From Thermococcus paralvinellae (GTDB lineage: Archaea; Methanobacteriota_B; Thermococci; Thermococcales; Thermococcaceae), in NCBI GenBank assembly GCA_015662175.1, contig DQUR01000242.1, positions 1 through 13,692 on the forward strand: a stretch of DNA of 13,692 nt, in the 5' to 3' direction. The translations under genes were made by a program, and so were the position numbers. The notes under the pieces were generated by a model that did not search any database, had not been told where the DNA came from, and saw only the letters and a program-made list of their open reading frames with translations. The first letter of the stretch is position 1. Each line of letters begins with the position of its first letter. Shown in pieces: positions 6,714 to 13,692 of the stretch.

Positions 6714-7469
6714 TCAATTTAAGCCAAGTGTTTTCAGATGATTTATCATCCTATCAACGTCGTCAGCTATCACGACATCAAAAAGACCAACTAATTGCTT
6801 TAAATTGTTGTTTTGGTAATAAAGCTCATCAATCTCTGTCCATAAAACAATCTTTAGTCCCAGGCTCTTTGCCCAAGCCAGTGCCTGCTTAAACCTTTCA
6901 AAGCCCAAAATAGGAATTCCTTCCATCGGAGTATTTGCAGAGTAAAGGTTAAGCTCTTCCTTAAGTCTTGGTATCTCTGGAACTATTCTTTCATCTCCAA
7001 TTAGAATTCCAAGCCTTATTTTATCATCAAGCTCTCTAACTCTTTGGAGTGCATCAATGTTGAAGGACGAAATCAAGACTCTATCGTCAGCATCAAAGTT
7101 ATGGACAACCCTAACACTCTCTTCAGCTGCATCAACATCTTTTATTTCAATGTTTATCAAAGAATCCTCTGGCAATACTTCAAAAACCTCCTCAAGCGTT
7201 GGAATTCTCTGTCCCATGCCCAAATCTGCATCCTTAACTTCGTCAAGTGTTACTTCCTTTGTTTTTTTCTTGATTTTTGCCGTTCGTTCCAACGTATCGT
7301 CATGCATGATTATTAGGTGGTTATCCTTAGTTAGCCAAACATCAAGCTCAACACCATCTGCACCCGCCTCTATCGCCTTTTGAAAGGCTAAAATACTGTT
7401 TTCTGGATATTTTGCCATGTACCCACGATGGCCCAAGACTAAGACCCTTTTTTCATCCCAGCTTGGCAT
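6714..7469 (-). CDS. Glycerophosphodiester phosphodiesterase
   Basis: A 251-residue TIM-barrel phosphodiesterase that would cleave glycerophosphodiesters to glycerol-3-phosphate and an alcohol. All the usual GDPD residues are present: GHRG with H14 and R15, PENS (E23, N24), ELDVWLTKD (E41, D43), HDDTLERT (H56, D57, R62), NIEIK (E108, K110) and VLWTEID (W210). No signal peptide or membrane helix is present, so it should be cytoplasmic. Start ATG at 7469 has only a weak GGCGAT ribosome site, but the length is right. It lies 28 bp after the second GDPD gene and is probably cotranscribed with it. The two proteins share the order of motifs and a late NLYS...P..GI stretch, so they are tandem duplicates. 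The true substrate in an archaeon with ether lipids is open. Confidence 0.9.
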   Translation of the reverse strand: MPSWDEKRVLVLGHRGYMAKYPENSILAFQKAIEAGADGVELDVWLTKDNHLIIMHDDTLERTAKIKKKTKEVTLDEVKDADLGMGQRIPTLEEVFEVLPEDSLINIEIKDVDAAEESVRVVHNFDADDRVLISSFNIDALQRVRELDDKIRLGILIGDERIVPEIPRLKEELNLYSANTPMEGIPILGFERFKQALAWAKSLGLKIVLWTEIDELYYQNNNLKQLVGLFDVVIADDVDRMINHLKTLGLN

Positions 7470-7497
7470 GGATATCGCCCACAGAAACGTTGGATAT

Positions 7498-8217
7498 TCA
7501 CTTAAAAACCTTTACACCTAATGTTTTCATAACTTTCACAACGTTATCTGCTATGATCATATCGTAATACCCCCGTAATAGAGGCAAATAAAGGAGCTCA
7601 TCCTTTTCAAAGCTCCAGATTGCTATTTTTACATCAAACCCTTTAGCCCATTTCAGGAGAAGCCTGAAGACCGGAAACGATACATGGTCAATACCATCAA
7701 GTGGAACGTGGAGGGAGTATAAATTGAGCTCTTTCTTAAGGATCGGGAACTCAAAAATGGCACTCTTTCTCTCCACCGAAAAGCCCAGCTTTACTTCTTC
7801 ATTTAAGTTTCTGATTTTCTTTAGTTTTTTAGTTTCAGGAGATGAAAATACAACCCTATCGAGGGTGTTGAACTTCTTAACAAGCCTGAGGAGGGGTTTT
7901 ATTGCATCATCATCTTTAACATCCACGTCAAAAATTGCATTGGGGAATTCTTTAAAGAGTTCATCTACGGTAGGAATCAGTTTTCCATAGGGATGTAGCC
8001 TTCTCAACTCGTTCAATCTTAGTTCTTTAACATTATACCATTTCCCATCGACTTTGAATTCACTGTCATGAAGTGTTACAGGCTTTTTATCTCGGGTTAG
8101 CCAGACATCAAACTCTATCCCATCGGCCCCATTCTCAATGGCCTTCTTGAATGCCAGCATTGTGTTTTCCGGATAGACGTCCTTAAATCCCCTATGGCCA
8201 ATCATGAGCACATCCAT
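7498..8217 (-). CDS. Diverged glycerophosphodiester phosphodiesterase-family protein
   Basis: A 239-residue paralogue of its downstream neighbour. It keeps IGHRG (H8, R9), PENT (E17, N18), EFDVWLTRD (E35, D37) and HD at 50-51. After HD it has SEFKVDG instead of DTLERT, so the conserved arginine is missing. The usual IEIK metal-ligand strand reads DVDVK, with Asp99 in place of glutamate. IWSF replaces the usual WTxx near the end. These changes suggest altered metal geometry or a different substrate rather than a dead protein, since the open frame is intact. ATG at 8217 is chosen over an upstream in-frame ATG at 8244 because GGTGGT lies four bases before it and MDVLMIGHRG matches the family start. 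It is divergent from the MFS gene, with a 73-bp spacer. Confidence 0.85.
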   Translation of the reverse strand: MDVLMIGHRGFKDVYPENTMLAFKKAIENGADGIEFDVWLTRDKKPVTLHDSEFKVDGKWYNVKELRLNELRRLHPYGKLIPTVDELFKEFPNAIFDVDVKDDDAIKPLLRLVKKFNTLDRVVFSSPETKKLKKIRNLNEEVKLGFSVERKSAIFEFPILKKELNLYSLHVPLDGIDHVSFPVFRLLLKWAKGFDVKIAIWSFEKDELLYLPLLRGYYDMIIADNVVKVMKTLGVKVFK

Positions 8218-8233
8218 TTTAACCACCTGAAAA

Positions 8234-8241
8234 CATATAAA
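8234..8241 (+). promoter_or_regulatory. Promoter of the MFS/hydrolase unit
   Basis: The plus strand reads TGAAAACATATAAACACC, a BRE-like A-rich stretch and a TATA box. It lies about 50 bp before the first MFS start, which leaves a leader of about 25 nt containing GGAGG. On the minus strand the same element is only 17 bp from the GDPD start, too close to serve that gene with its ribosome site. No clear minus-strand promoter was found for the GDPD pair. Confidence 0.5.
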
Positions 8242-8290
8242 CACCTGCTGTGATACCCATTTTGCATCAATACCACGGAGGCGTGCAATA

Positions 8291-9619
8291 ATGAAAGGGG
8301 AGTTTAATTATAAAAGGATATTTCTTCTGGGATTTGGCTTTTTTGGTATAAGCATTGTGTGGGCACTTTACAACGCATACGTACCGATATTCCTGAAGGA
8401 CTTTGCACTGAGTTCGTTTATAATAGGTATTGTTATGGTTATAGACAATATTTTTGCAATAGTTATGTTGCCATATCTCGGAGCACTTAGCGATAAAACA
8501 AGAACTATATTGGGAAGAAGAATGCCTTATATCCTAATAGGGGCACCATCTGCAGCGATATTCTTTGCTTTGATACCAGTTGCAAGAGCACACAAGAACC
8601 TAGCTTTGATGATGGGAACTATCATTTTGATGAACTTCTTCATGGCAGTCTTTAGATCTCCAGTAATTGCTCTGATGCCGGATATAACACCATCAAGATT
8701 CAGAAGCCAGGCAAACGGAATAATAAACTTCATGGGTGGATTAGGTGCACTCTTCGCGTATTTTGGAGGAAAGGCTCTCTATGATATTAACTATGCCCTA
8801 CCTTTTTATGTTGGAGCCGCAATGATGTTGATTGCCAATTTGCTGGTTGTCATCTTTATAAAAGAACCGGAGGAATACAGAAAGCCATCAAAGGAAAAGG
8901 TCAGCTTATGGGAACTGCTCAAGAAAACGAGTTATGAAAGCTTTGGGGAGCTGAAGGAGAACCTGAAGGATGTATTTGCAAGTGCAGAAAAAAGCTTGTT
9001 CTTCATGCTCCTGGCAATATTCCTGTGGTTCGTGGCCTTCAACTCCCTTGAAACGTTCTTCACAAGTTACGCAAAGTTTGAACTCGGTATAAAAGAGAGC
9101 ACCGGAGCATTTCTGCTTGGAATATTTGCTCTGGGCTTCATGATATTTTCAATTCCAGCCGGTTTCATTGGGAGCAGGTTTGGAAGGAAAAGGACAATGA
9201 GTGTAGGGCTTATAGTGATCATTTTGGTCATGGCAATTGCTCTCTATCTGGGACTCCAGGCAGCGAATGGAAGGGTGAGTGTTGACTTTGTTGTGAAAGC
9301 TTTTGCTGGACTGTTTCTCCTTGGGGGCTTCGGATGGGGAATGGTTAACGTCAATTCACTCCCGATGATCGTTGACATGACAACCGAGGAAAAAGTAGGC
9401 GGTTACACCGGGCTCTACTATTTCTTCTCGATGGCGGCAAACATCTTTGCACCACCCCTCTCTGGAATGGCAATAGACTACTTTGGATATCAGTCATTGC
9501 TCATCTTTGCCACAGTATTCTTTGTTTTAGCACTGATTGCAGTCCAGTTTGTAAGAAGGGGAGACATTGTAGGGCAAACGTCGCAGGAAATATACGAGCT
9601 AATTCCGGATATGGATTGA
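8291..9619 (+). CDS. MFS transporter, sugar-symporter/SLC45-like
   Basis: A 442-residue integral membrane protein with about 12 hydrophobic helices in two halves separated by a charged central loop (roughly residues 190-235). The loop between helices 2 and 3 reads GALSDKTRTILGRRMP (64-79). The D-x-T...GRRxP pattern is shared by sucrose/maltose symporters of the SLC45/SUT type and related cation symporters. ALMPDITP (127-134) is a second mark of that group. The second half carries GSRFGRKR, the matching loop. ATG at 8291 follows GGAGG with nine bases between. The substrate is not shown by sequence; a sugar, glycoside or polyol is the reasonable class. It is followed by a second member of the same group, suggesting a paired system or two substrates. 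Confidence 0.86.
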   Translation: MKGEFNYKRIFLLGFGFFGISIVWALYNAYVPIFLKDFALSSFIIGIVMVIDNIFAIVMLPYLGALSDKTRTILGRRMPYILIGAPSAAIFFALIPVARAHKNLALMMGTIILMNFFMAVFRSPVIALMPDITPSRFRSQANGIINFMGGLGALFAYFGGKALYDINYALPFYVGAAMMLIANLLVVIFIKEPEEYRKPSKEKVSLWELLKKTSYESFGELKENLKDVFASAEKSLFFMLLAIFLWFVAFNSLETFFTSYAKFELGIKESTGAFLLGIFALGFMIFSIPAGFIGSRFGRKRTMSVGLIVIILVMAIALYLGLQAANGRVSVDFVVKAFAGLFLLGGFGWGMVNVNSLPMIVDMTTEEKVGGYTGLYYFFSMAANIFAPPLSGMAIDYFGYQSLLIFATVFFVLALIAVQFVRRGDIVGQTSQEIYELIPDMD

Positions 9620-9640
9620 CATTCTCAAGCACCACAAAGC

Positions 9641-9649
9641 ATAAAACAT
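9641..9649 (+). promoter_or_regulatory. Possible internal promoter before the second MFS gene
   Basis: CACAAAGCATAAAACATT lies in the 61-bp gap between the two transporter genes, about 35 bp before the second ATG. It is a weak TATA-like element, so the genes may equally be one transcript. Confidence 0.25.
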
Positions 9650-9680
9650 TTAGCCCATTAGCAAAAACGGAGGAAGTGCC

Positions 9681-10985
9681 ATGGGACATAAAAAGTTTAG
9701 CTGGGGAGTAGTTCTCGGATTGGCGCTTCTTGGATTCAGCAGAAGTGTGGGATGGGCACTAAACAAGGGGCTTTCCTTTCCATTGCTATCCAGCTATACC
9801 CAGTCTGCATTTGTAAAAGGAACAATCCTGGCTCTTGAAGGCATCATTGGACTGCTAATTCCACCGCTTTTAGGATATTACAGCGATACGTTAAAATCAA
9901 AGCATGGAAGGAGGAGACCTTTCATAATCATTGGGGGAATACTGGCCGGAGTTGCAGCGTTGATGATTTACACCGCCTATGCACTTGGCATTCCATTAGC
10001 GGGTTTTGCATTAACGCTGGCATTCTTTTACTTCTCAATGCACCTATACACCGCACAGTTTAGAGCCCTGATGCCGGACACAATAGAAAGCGGTGAGAGG
10101 GGGAAAGCAAGCGGTGTAATTACGCTTTTGGAGTGGGCTGGCAACCTTTTTCTCTTTGGATTGGCTGGATTTTTAATAGCCAAAGCCGTTGCTGAAACAG
10201 GAGAAGCCGAAGGCATAAAAGCTTTAGCCCAAACCCCTTATCTCAAGATACCCTTTATAATAACTGCAATCTTCCTCATTGGTGCAGCGTTGTTCGTGTA
10301 TTTCATAATCAGAGAACCAGGAGCACCGGAAATAGAGAATGATGAGAGCCTCATTGGATATTTAAGGAGCATAGTTGAAAACAGGGACTTCCTCAAGTTT
10401 TATGCTGCACAGACACTCTGGTGGATGAGCTTTGAGTTCATAGCAATCTTCCTCTATGGAATCCTTGCGTTTATACTCCACGGTTCAGCCACCGAAGAGA
10501 ACGTTAAAGCTGTAACATCCCTAGGCCTATATCTAATGGCTCTCTTCAACATCACGGTCCTTCTTGGGGCTTTACCCGGGGGAATAATCTATGACAAGCT
10601 TGGAAGGAGGCTCAGCATAGTTCTTGGGGGTATTATTTTTGCCCTGCCACAGGTTTGGGGATGGTTTATAAGCACGCAAACAGAAATAGTGATAGCACTG
10701 GGATTGGCCGGGATAGGGTGGGGAATACTAATGGCAGCATCCTATCCGGTTATCGGCGATTTGCTGACTCATTATGAGAAGGAGGCATTCACGGGCAGAT
10801 ACTATGGATTCTTTGAAGCTACTCGCTCACTGCCGGTGCTTTTAGCAGGAACAATCGGTGGCGCGATAGTTGATTTAGCCGGTGAAAATTACCGCATTTT
10901 GTTCCCAATCGGTGCACTGCTTGTATTGCTGGCAATGCCAATGATATGGCACATGAAGAATCTTGAGCCGGGTGAGAGGCCATGA
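9681..10985 (+). CDS. Second MFS transporter, sugar-symporter/SLC45-like
   Basis: A 434-residue membrane protein with about 12 helices. Its loop 2-3, GYYSDTLKSKHGRRRP (65-80), fits the group signature even better than its neighbour, and ALMPDT (129-134) repeats the second mark. IYDKLGRRLS stands at the equivalent loop of the C-terminal half. The two transporters share architecture and motifs but little close sequence, so the duplication is old or they were acquired separately. ATG at 9681 follows GGAGGAAGTG. The stop overlaps the start of the anchored hydrolase as ATGA, which suggests coupled translation and a functional link, for example import of a compound which that hydrolase or its relatives process. 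The substrate is unknown. Confidence 0.86.
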   Translation: MGHKKFSWGVVLGLALLGFSRSVGWALNKGLSFPLLSSYTQSAFVKGTILALEGIIGLLIPPLLGYYSDTLKSKHGRRRPFIIIGGILAGVAALMIYTAYALGIPLAGFALTLAFFYFSMHLYTAQFRALMPDTIESGERGKASGVITLLEWAGNLFLFGLAGFLIAKAVAETGEAEGIKALAQTPYLKIPFIITAIFLIGAALFVYFIIREPGAPEIENDESLIGYLRSIVENRDFLKFYAAQTLWWMSFEFIAIFLYGILAFILHGSATEENVKAVTSLGLYLMALFNITVLLGALPGGIIYDKLGRRLSIVLGGIIFALPQVWGWFISTQTEIVIALGLAGIGWGILMAASYPVIGDLLTHYEKEAFTGRYYGFFEATRSLPVLLAGTIGGAIVDLAGENYRILFPIGALLVLLAMPMIWHMKNLEPGERP

Positions 10986-11836
10986 TTTTAATGATTCTCT
11001 TGGTAATCTTTTTCCTCTTCGTGATCTTTGTGGCATATAAGATGGTCAAGCCGCCGAGGGAAATCAAGGGATGGACACCAGGGGATCTGGGTTATGAGTA
11101 CGAGGAAGTCACAATCCGAACAAGAGATGGCCTAAAACTCCATGCATGGTGGATTGATCAGGGAAATGAAAAAACCGTTATTCCCCTCCATGGATACACA
11201 TCAAGCAAATGGAACGACCTTTACATAAAACCGACGATGGAGTTCCTTTTAAAGGCAGGCTATAACGTTCTTGCCTTTGACTTCAGAGCACATGGAAAGA
11301 GCGAAGGAAAATACACGACGGTTGGGGATAGAGAGTTAATTGACTTAATGTCAGCAATCGACTGGCTTAAGGAAAAGCATCCAGAGAAATCCAAGAAAAT
11401 TGGGCTTATAGGCTTTTCAATGGGTGGAATGGTCACCATAAGGGCTTTGGCTGAAGACGAAAGAGTTTGCTGTGGAGTTTCTGATTCCCCACCCATGGAT
11501 CTTAATAAAACAGGAGCACGTGGTTTGAAGTATTTTGCAAAGCTCCCTGAATGGTTATATGCATTCGTTAAGCCTTTCACAATGTGGATAAGCGGCGGAA
11601 AGCCCGTTCATCCGTTGGAATATGCGGACAAGGTGAAAAAGCCCCTTCTATTGATAGCCGGAAAGAAAGACCCGCTCGTTAAAGTTGAAGAAATCAAGGA
11701 GTTCTATGAAAGAAATAAGAAGATCAATCCAAACGTTGAGCTCTGGATTACAGAAGCTCCTCATGTTAGGACAATACTCCTAGCAAAGGATGAATACAGG
11801 AAGAAGATCTTGGAGTTCTTCAAAAGGCATCTATAA
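10982..11836 (+). CDS. Membrane-anchored alpha/beta hydrolase
   Basis: A 284-residue serine hydrolase. Residues 1-20 form one hydrophobic helix followed by KMVKPP, an N-terminal anchor with no visible cleavage site. The fold then shows LHGYTSSKW (69-77, oxyanion loop), FDFRAHGKSEG (99-109), the nucleophile elbow GFSMGG with Ser146, GKKDPLVKV with the acid Asp230, and APHVR with His261. The order and spacing of a complete catalytic triad are therefore present. Such proteins are often annotated as lysophospholipase-like or dienelactone-hydrolase-like; the reaction cannot be set from sequence. The orientation of the catalytic domain, inside or outside, is uncertain. ATG at 10982 follows GGTGAG and overlaps the MFS stop by four bases. 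A short T5 run follows the gene at about 11852. Confidence 0.88.
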   Translation: MILMILLVIFFLFVIFVAYKMVKPPREIKGWTPGDLGYEYEEVTIRTRDGLKLHAWWIDQGNEKTVIPLHGYTSSKWNDLYIKPTMEFLLKAGYNVLAFDFRAHGKSEGKYTTVGDRELIDLMSAIDWLKEKHPEKSKKIGLIGFSMGGMVTIRALAEDERVCCGVSDSPPMDLNKTGARGLKYFAKLPEWLYAFVKPFTMWISGGKPVHPLEYADKVKKPLLLIAGKKDPLVKVEEIKEFYERNKKINPNVELWITEAPHVRTILLAKDEYRKKILEFFKRHL

Positions 11837-11903
11837 GGCTTGGTGAGAGGTGTTTTTGACCTCGGCCTTTAACCCTGAAAACGTTCCAGGAGATTTCAGA
11901 AGA

Positions 11904-11910
11904 TTTATAA
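11904..11910 (+). promoter_or_regulatory. Promoter of gltX
   Basis: AGAAGATTTATAACTC provides a purine-rich BRE and a TTTATAA box about 35 bp before the gltX ATG. Transcription would start a few bases ahead of GAGGTGATAG, so the leader is very short. The 108-bp gap after the hydrolase and this element indicate an independent unit. Confidence 0.6.
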
Positions 11911-11944
11911 CTCTCCCAACGCTCATTCTCTTAGAGGTGATAGT

Positions 11945-13660
11945 ATGGAAGAGTTGATTTTAAAGTACGCGCTCATCAATGCAATTCAGCACGGGGGAAA
12001 AGCTAATCCCAAGGCGGTAATGGGTAAAGTTCTCGGCAGTCATCCAGAGTTGAGACCTAAAGCCAGGGAGATAATTCCCGTTGTGAACAGGATAATTGAA
12101 AAAGTCAACAGTATGAGCATGGAAGAACAGGAGGCAAAGCTCAGAGAAATTTACCCGGAGTTCTTTGAGAAGGTAGAGAGGAAGCACGAAGAAAAGAAAA
12201 GTTTACCCCCGCTTCCCAAAGCTGAGAAGGGTAAAGTAGTTACAAGATTTGCACCAAATCCTGATGGGGCTTTCCACTTGGGAAATGCGAGAGCGGCTAT
12301 TTTAAGCCATGAATACGCGAGAATGTATGACGGTAAGTTCATCCTGAGATTTGACGATACCGATCCCAAGGTAAAGAGGCCTGAACCCATCTTTTATGAG
12401 TGGATAATTGAGGATTTAAAGTGGCTTGGCTTCAAGATTGATGAAATCCATTATGCAAGCGACAGGCTTGAGATTTATTACAAATATACCGAAGAGCTGA
12501 TAAAGATGGGCAAAGCCTACGTCTGCACTTGCAAGCCGGAAGAATTTAGAAAGCTCAGGGATTCCGGAAAGCCATGTCCGCACAGAGATTTACCCCCGGA
12601 GATTCAGCTTGAGGAATGGAGAAAGATGCTTGACGGAACTTATAAAGAAGGAGAAGCCGTTGTTAGAATTAAGACCGATTTAAGTCATCCAAATCCCGCC
12701 GTAAGGGACTGGCCCGCTTTAAGGATAATTGACAATCCAGATCACCCCAGAACGGGGAATAAATACAGGGTCTGGCCACTCTACAACTTCGCATCGGCGA
12801 TTGATGATCATGATCTCGGCGTAACTCACATCTTCAGAGGTCAGGAGCATGCTGAGAATGAGACGAGGCAAAGGTATATCTACGAGTATTTTGGCTGGGA
12901 GTATCCCGTGACTGTTCATCACGGTAGACTGTCAATTGAGGGAGTAATCCTGAGCAAATCAAAAACGAGAAAAGGAATTCAGGAAGGTAAATACATGGGG
13001 TGGGATGACCCGAGATTGGGAACGATCAGGGCACTAAAGAGGAGGGGAATTCTTCCCGAGGCTATTAAGGAGCTCATAGTGAGCGTAGGACTCAAGAGGA
13101 GTGACACAACCATAAGCTGGGACAATCTGGCAGCAATAAACAGAAAGCTGATTGATCCAATGGCAAACCGTTATTTCTTTGTCGCTGATCCAATCCCAAT
13201 GTACATTAAAGGCTTTGAGGGAGAATTCACCGCAAGAGTTCCCCTCCATCCGGATCATCCGGAGAGAGGGTACAGAGAGCTTAAGTTCACACCAGAAAAG
13301 CCGGTTTATATTTCAAAAGATGATCTGGAATTACTCAAAAAGAGCGAGTACATACGGCTCAAGGACCTCTTCAATGTCAAGCTCCTTGAGGTTGGTGAAG
13401 AGAAAATAGTTGCGGAGTTTGACAGCATCGAATACGAGAAGGCGAGGGAACACAGGTGGCATATGGTTCACTGGGTTCCGGAAGGAAAAGAATGCGAGGT
13501 TATAATTCCAGAGGGGGATGAGCTCACAGTCAAGAGGGGCCTGCTCGAAAGGGGTGCAGATGTCAAAGTAAACGATATAGTTCAGTTTGAGAGATTTGGC
13601 TTTGTCAGAATTGATGCCATTGAAGGGGGAGTCATTAAAGCGATATTTGCCCACAAGTGA
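11945..13660 (+). CDS. gltX: Glutamyl-tRNA synthetase, archaeal type
   Basis: A 571-residue class I synthetase that charges tRNA-Glu. In archaea lacking GlnRS it often also charges tRNA-Gln for the GatDE amidotransferase. An N-terminal helical extension of about 95 residues, typical of archaeal and eukaryotic enzymes, precedes the Rossmann fold. TRFAPNPDGAFHLGNARAA carries the HIGH-equivalent HLGN at 111-114, and RFDDTDP (135-141) follows. A C194-x-C196...C211-x-H213 set resembles the zinc site known in bacterial GluRS. ILSKSK gives the KMSKS-equivalent at 336-340. The C-terminal part is beta-rich, as expected for the archaeal anticodon-binding domain, instead of the bacterial helical one. 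ATG at 11945 follows GAGGTGATAG. The frame is intact to TGA at 13658-13660. No clear terminator is visible in the last 32 bases. Confidence 0.97.
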   Translation: MEELILKYALINAIQHGGKANPKAVMGKVLGSHPELRPKAREIIPVVNRIIEKVNSMSMEEQEAKLREIYPEFFEKVERKHEEKKSLPPLPKAEKGKVVTRFAPNPDGAFHLGNARAAILSHEYARMYDGKFILRFDDTDPKVKRPEPIFYEWIIEDLKWLGFKIDEIHYASDRLEIYYKYTEELIKMGKAYVCTCKPEEFRKLRDSGKPCPHRDLPPEIQLEEWRKMLDGTYKEGEAVVRIKTDLSHPNPAVRDWPALRIIDNPDHPRTGNKYRVWPLYNFASAIDDHDLGVTHIFRGQEHAENETRQRYIYEYFGWEYPVTVHHGRLSIEGVILSKSKTRKGIQEGKYMGWDDPRLGTIRALKRRGILPEAIKELIVSVGLKRSDTTISWDNLAAINRKLIDPMANRYFFVADPIPMYIKGFEGEFTARVPLHPDHPERGYRELKFTPEKPVYISKDDLELLKKSEYIRLKDLFNVKLLEVGEEKIVAEFDSIEYEKAREHRWHMVHWVPEGKECEVIIPEGDELTVKRGLLERGADVKVNDIVQFERFGFVRIDAIEGGVIKAIFAHK

Positions 13661-13692
13661 TGGCCATAGTTGTTCTTTCAAAATTTTAAAGA

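Noticed and set aside
6520..6717. 65-codon minus-strand frame overlapping the end of the first GDPD gene by TTGA
   Set aside because: It needs a TTG start with no ribosome site, is rich in Cys, Trp and Asn unlike its neighbours, and resembles no family I know.
8250..8255. GTGATA beside the MFS promoter, a half of the Thermococcales glycolytic motif TATCAC-N5-GTGATA
   Set aside because: The partner half TATCAC is absent at the right spacing, so this is only a half-site and may be chance.
1..13692. CRISPR array, insertion sequence ends or attachment-site repeats, including next to the tRNAs
   Set aside because: No regularly spaced repeats, no paired terminal inverted repeats and no second copy of a tRNA 3' end were found by eye.

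Overview
The window looks like chromosomal DNA from a hyperthermophilic euryarchaeon of the order Thermococcales, probably a Thermococcus. Supporting signs are archaeal TATA boxes of the TTTATA type, strong GGAGG/GGTGAT ribosome sites, tRNA genes with encoded CCA, an archaeal-type glutamyl-tRNA synthetase with a long N-terminal extension, and the general look of the proteins. The order is my inference from protein style; no database was searched.

Layout. (1) 1-970: three T6 runs that may terminate a gene lying off the left edge, a short coding-like fragment, two tRNA genes on the minus strand (Asn-GTT, then a CAT-anticodon tRNA), and a single minus-strand frame interrupted by two stops that looks like a decayed gene. 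(2) 971-5928, minus strand: a tight operon transcribed as aspartokinase, homoserine kinase (thrB), threonine synthase (thrC), aspartate-semialdehyde dehydrogenase (asd) and pyrroline-5-carboxylate reductase (proC). This is the aspartate-to-threonine route without homoserine dehydrogenase, plus the last step of proline synthesis. (3) 5929-6713: an AT-rich gap with a multiply frameshifted plus-strand gene remnant. (4) 6714-8217, minus strand: two tandem, diverged glycerophosphodiester phosphodiesterase-family genes. (5) 8291-11836, plus strand and divergent from (4): two related 12-helix MFS transporters with the GRR(R/M)P loop of the sugar-symporter/SLC45-like group, then a membrane-anchored alpha/beta hydrolase overlapping the second transporter by ATGA. 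(6) 11945-13660, plus strand: gltX with its own promoter.

The most informative observations are lesions in the threonine operon. thrB ends early at a G4 run. One base fewer restores a conserved-looking C-terminal tail ending in an ATGA overlap with thrC. The aspartokinase stops inside its ACT region, while an ACT-like tail persists in another frame just upstream of thrB. Either these are homopolymer sequencing errors or the pathway is beginning to decay, which would be consistent with the two other decayed genes nearby.

For a possible undescribed system, the best candidate is the divergent GDPD pair / MFS pair / anchored hydrolase block. It could be a small uptake-and-hydrolysis module for a glycerol- or sugar-phosphodiester or glycoside. 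The substrate is unknown and the link between the two arms rests on adjacency alone.
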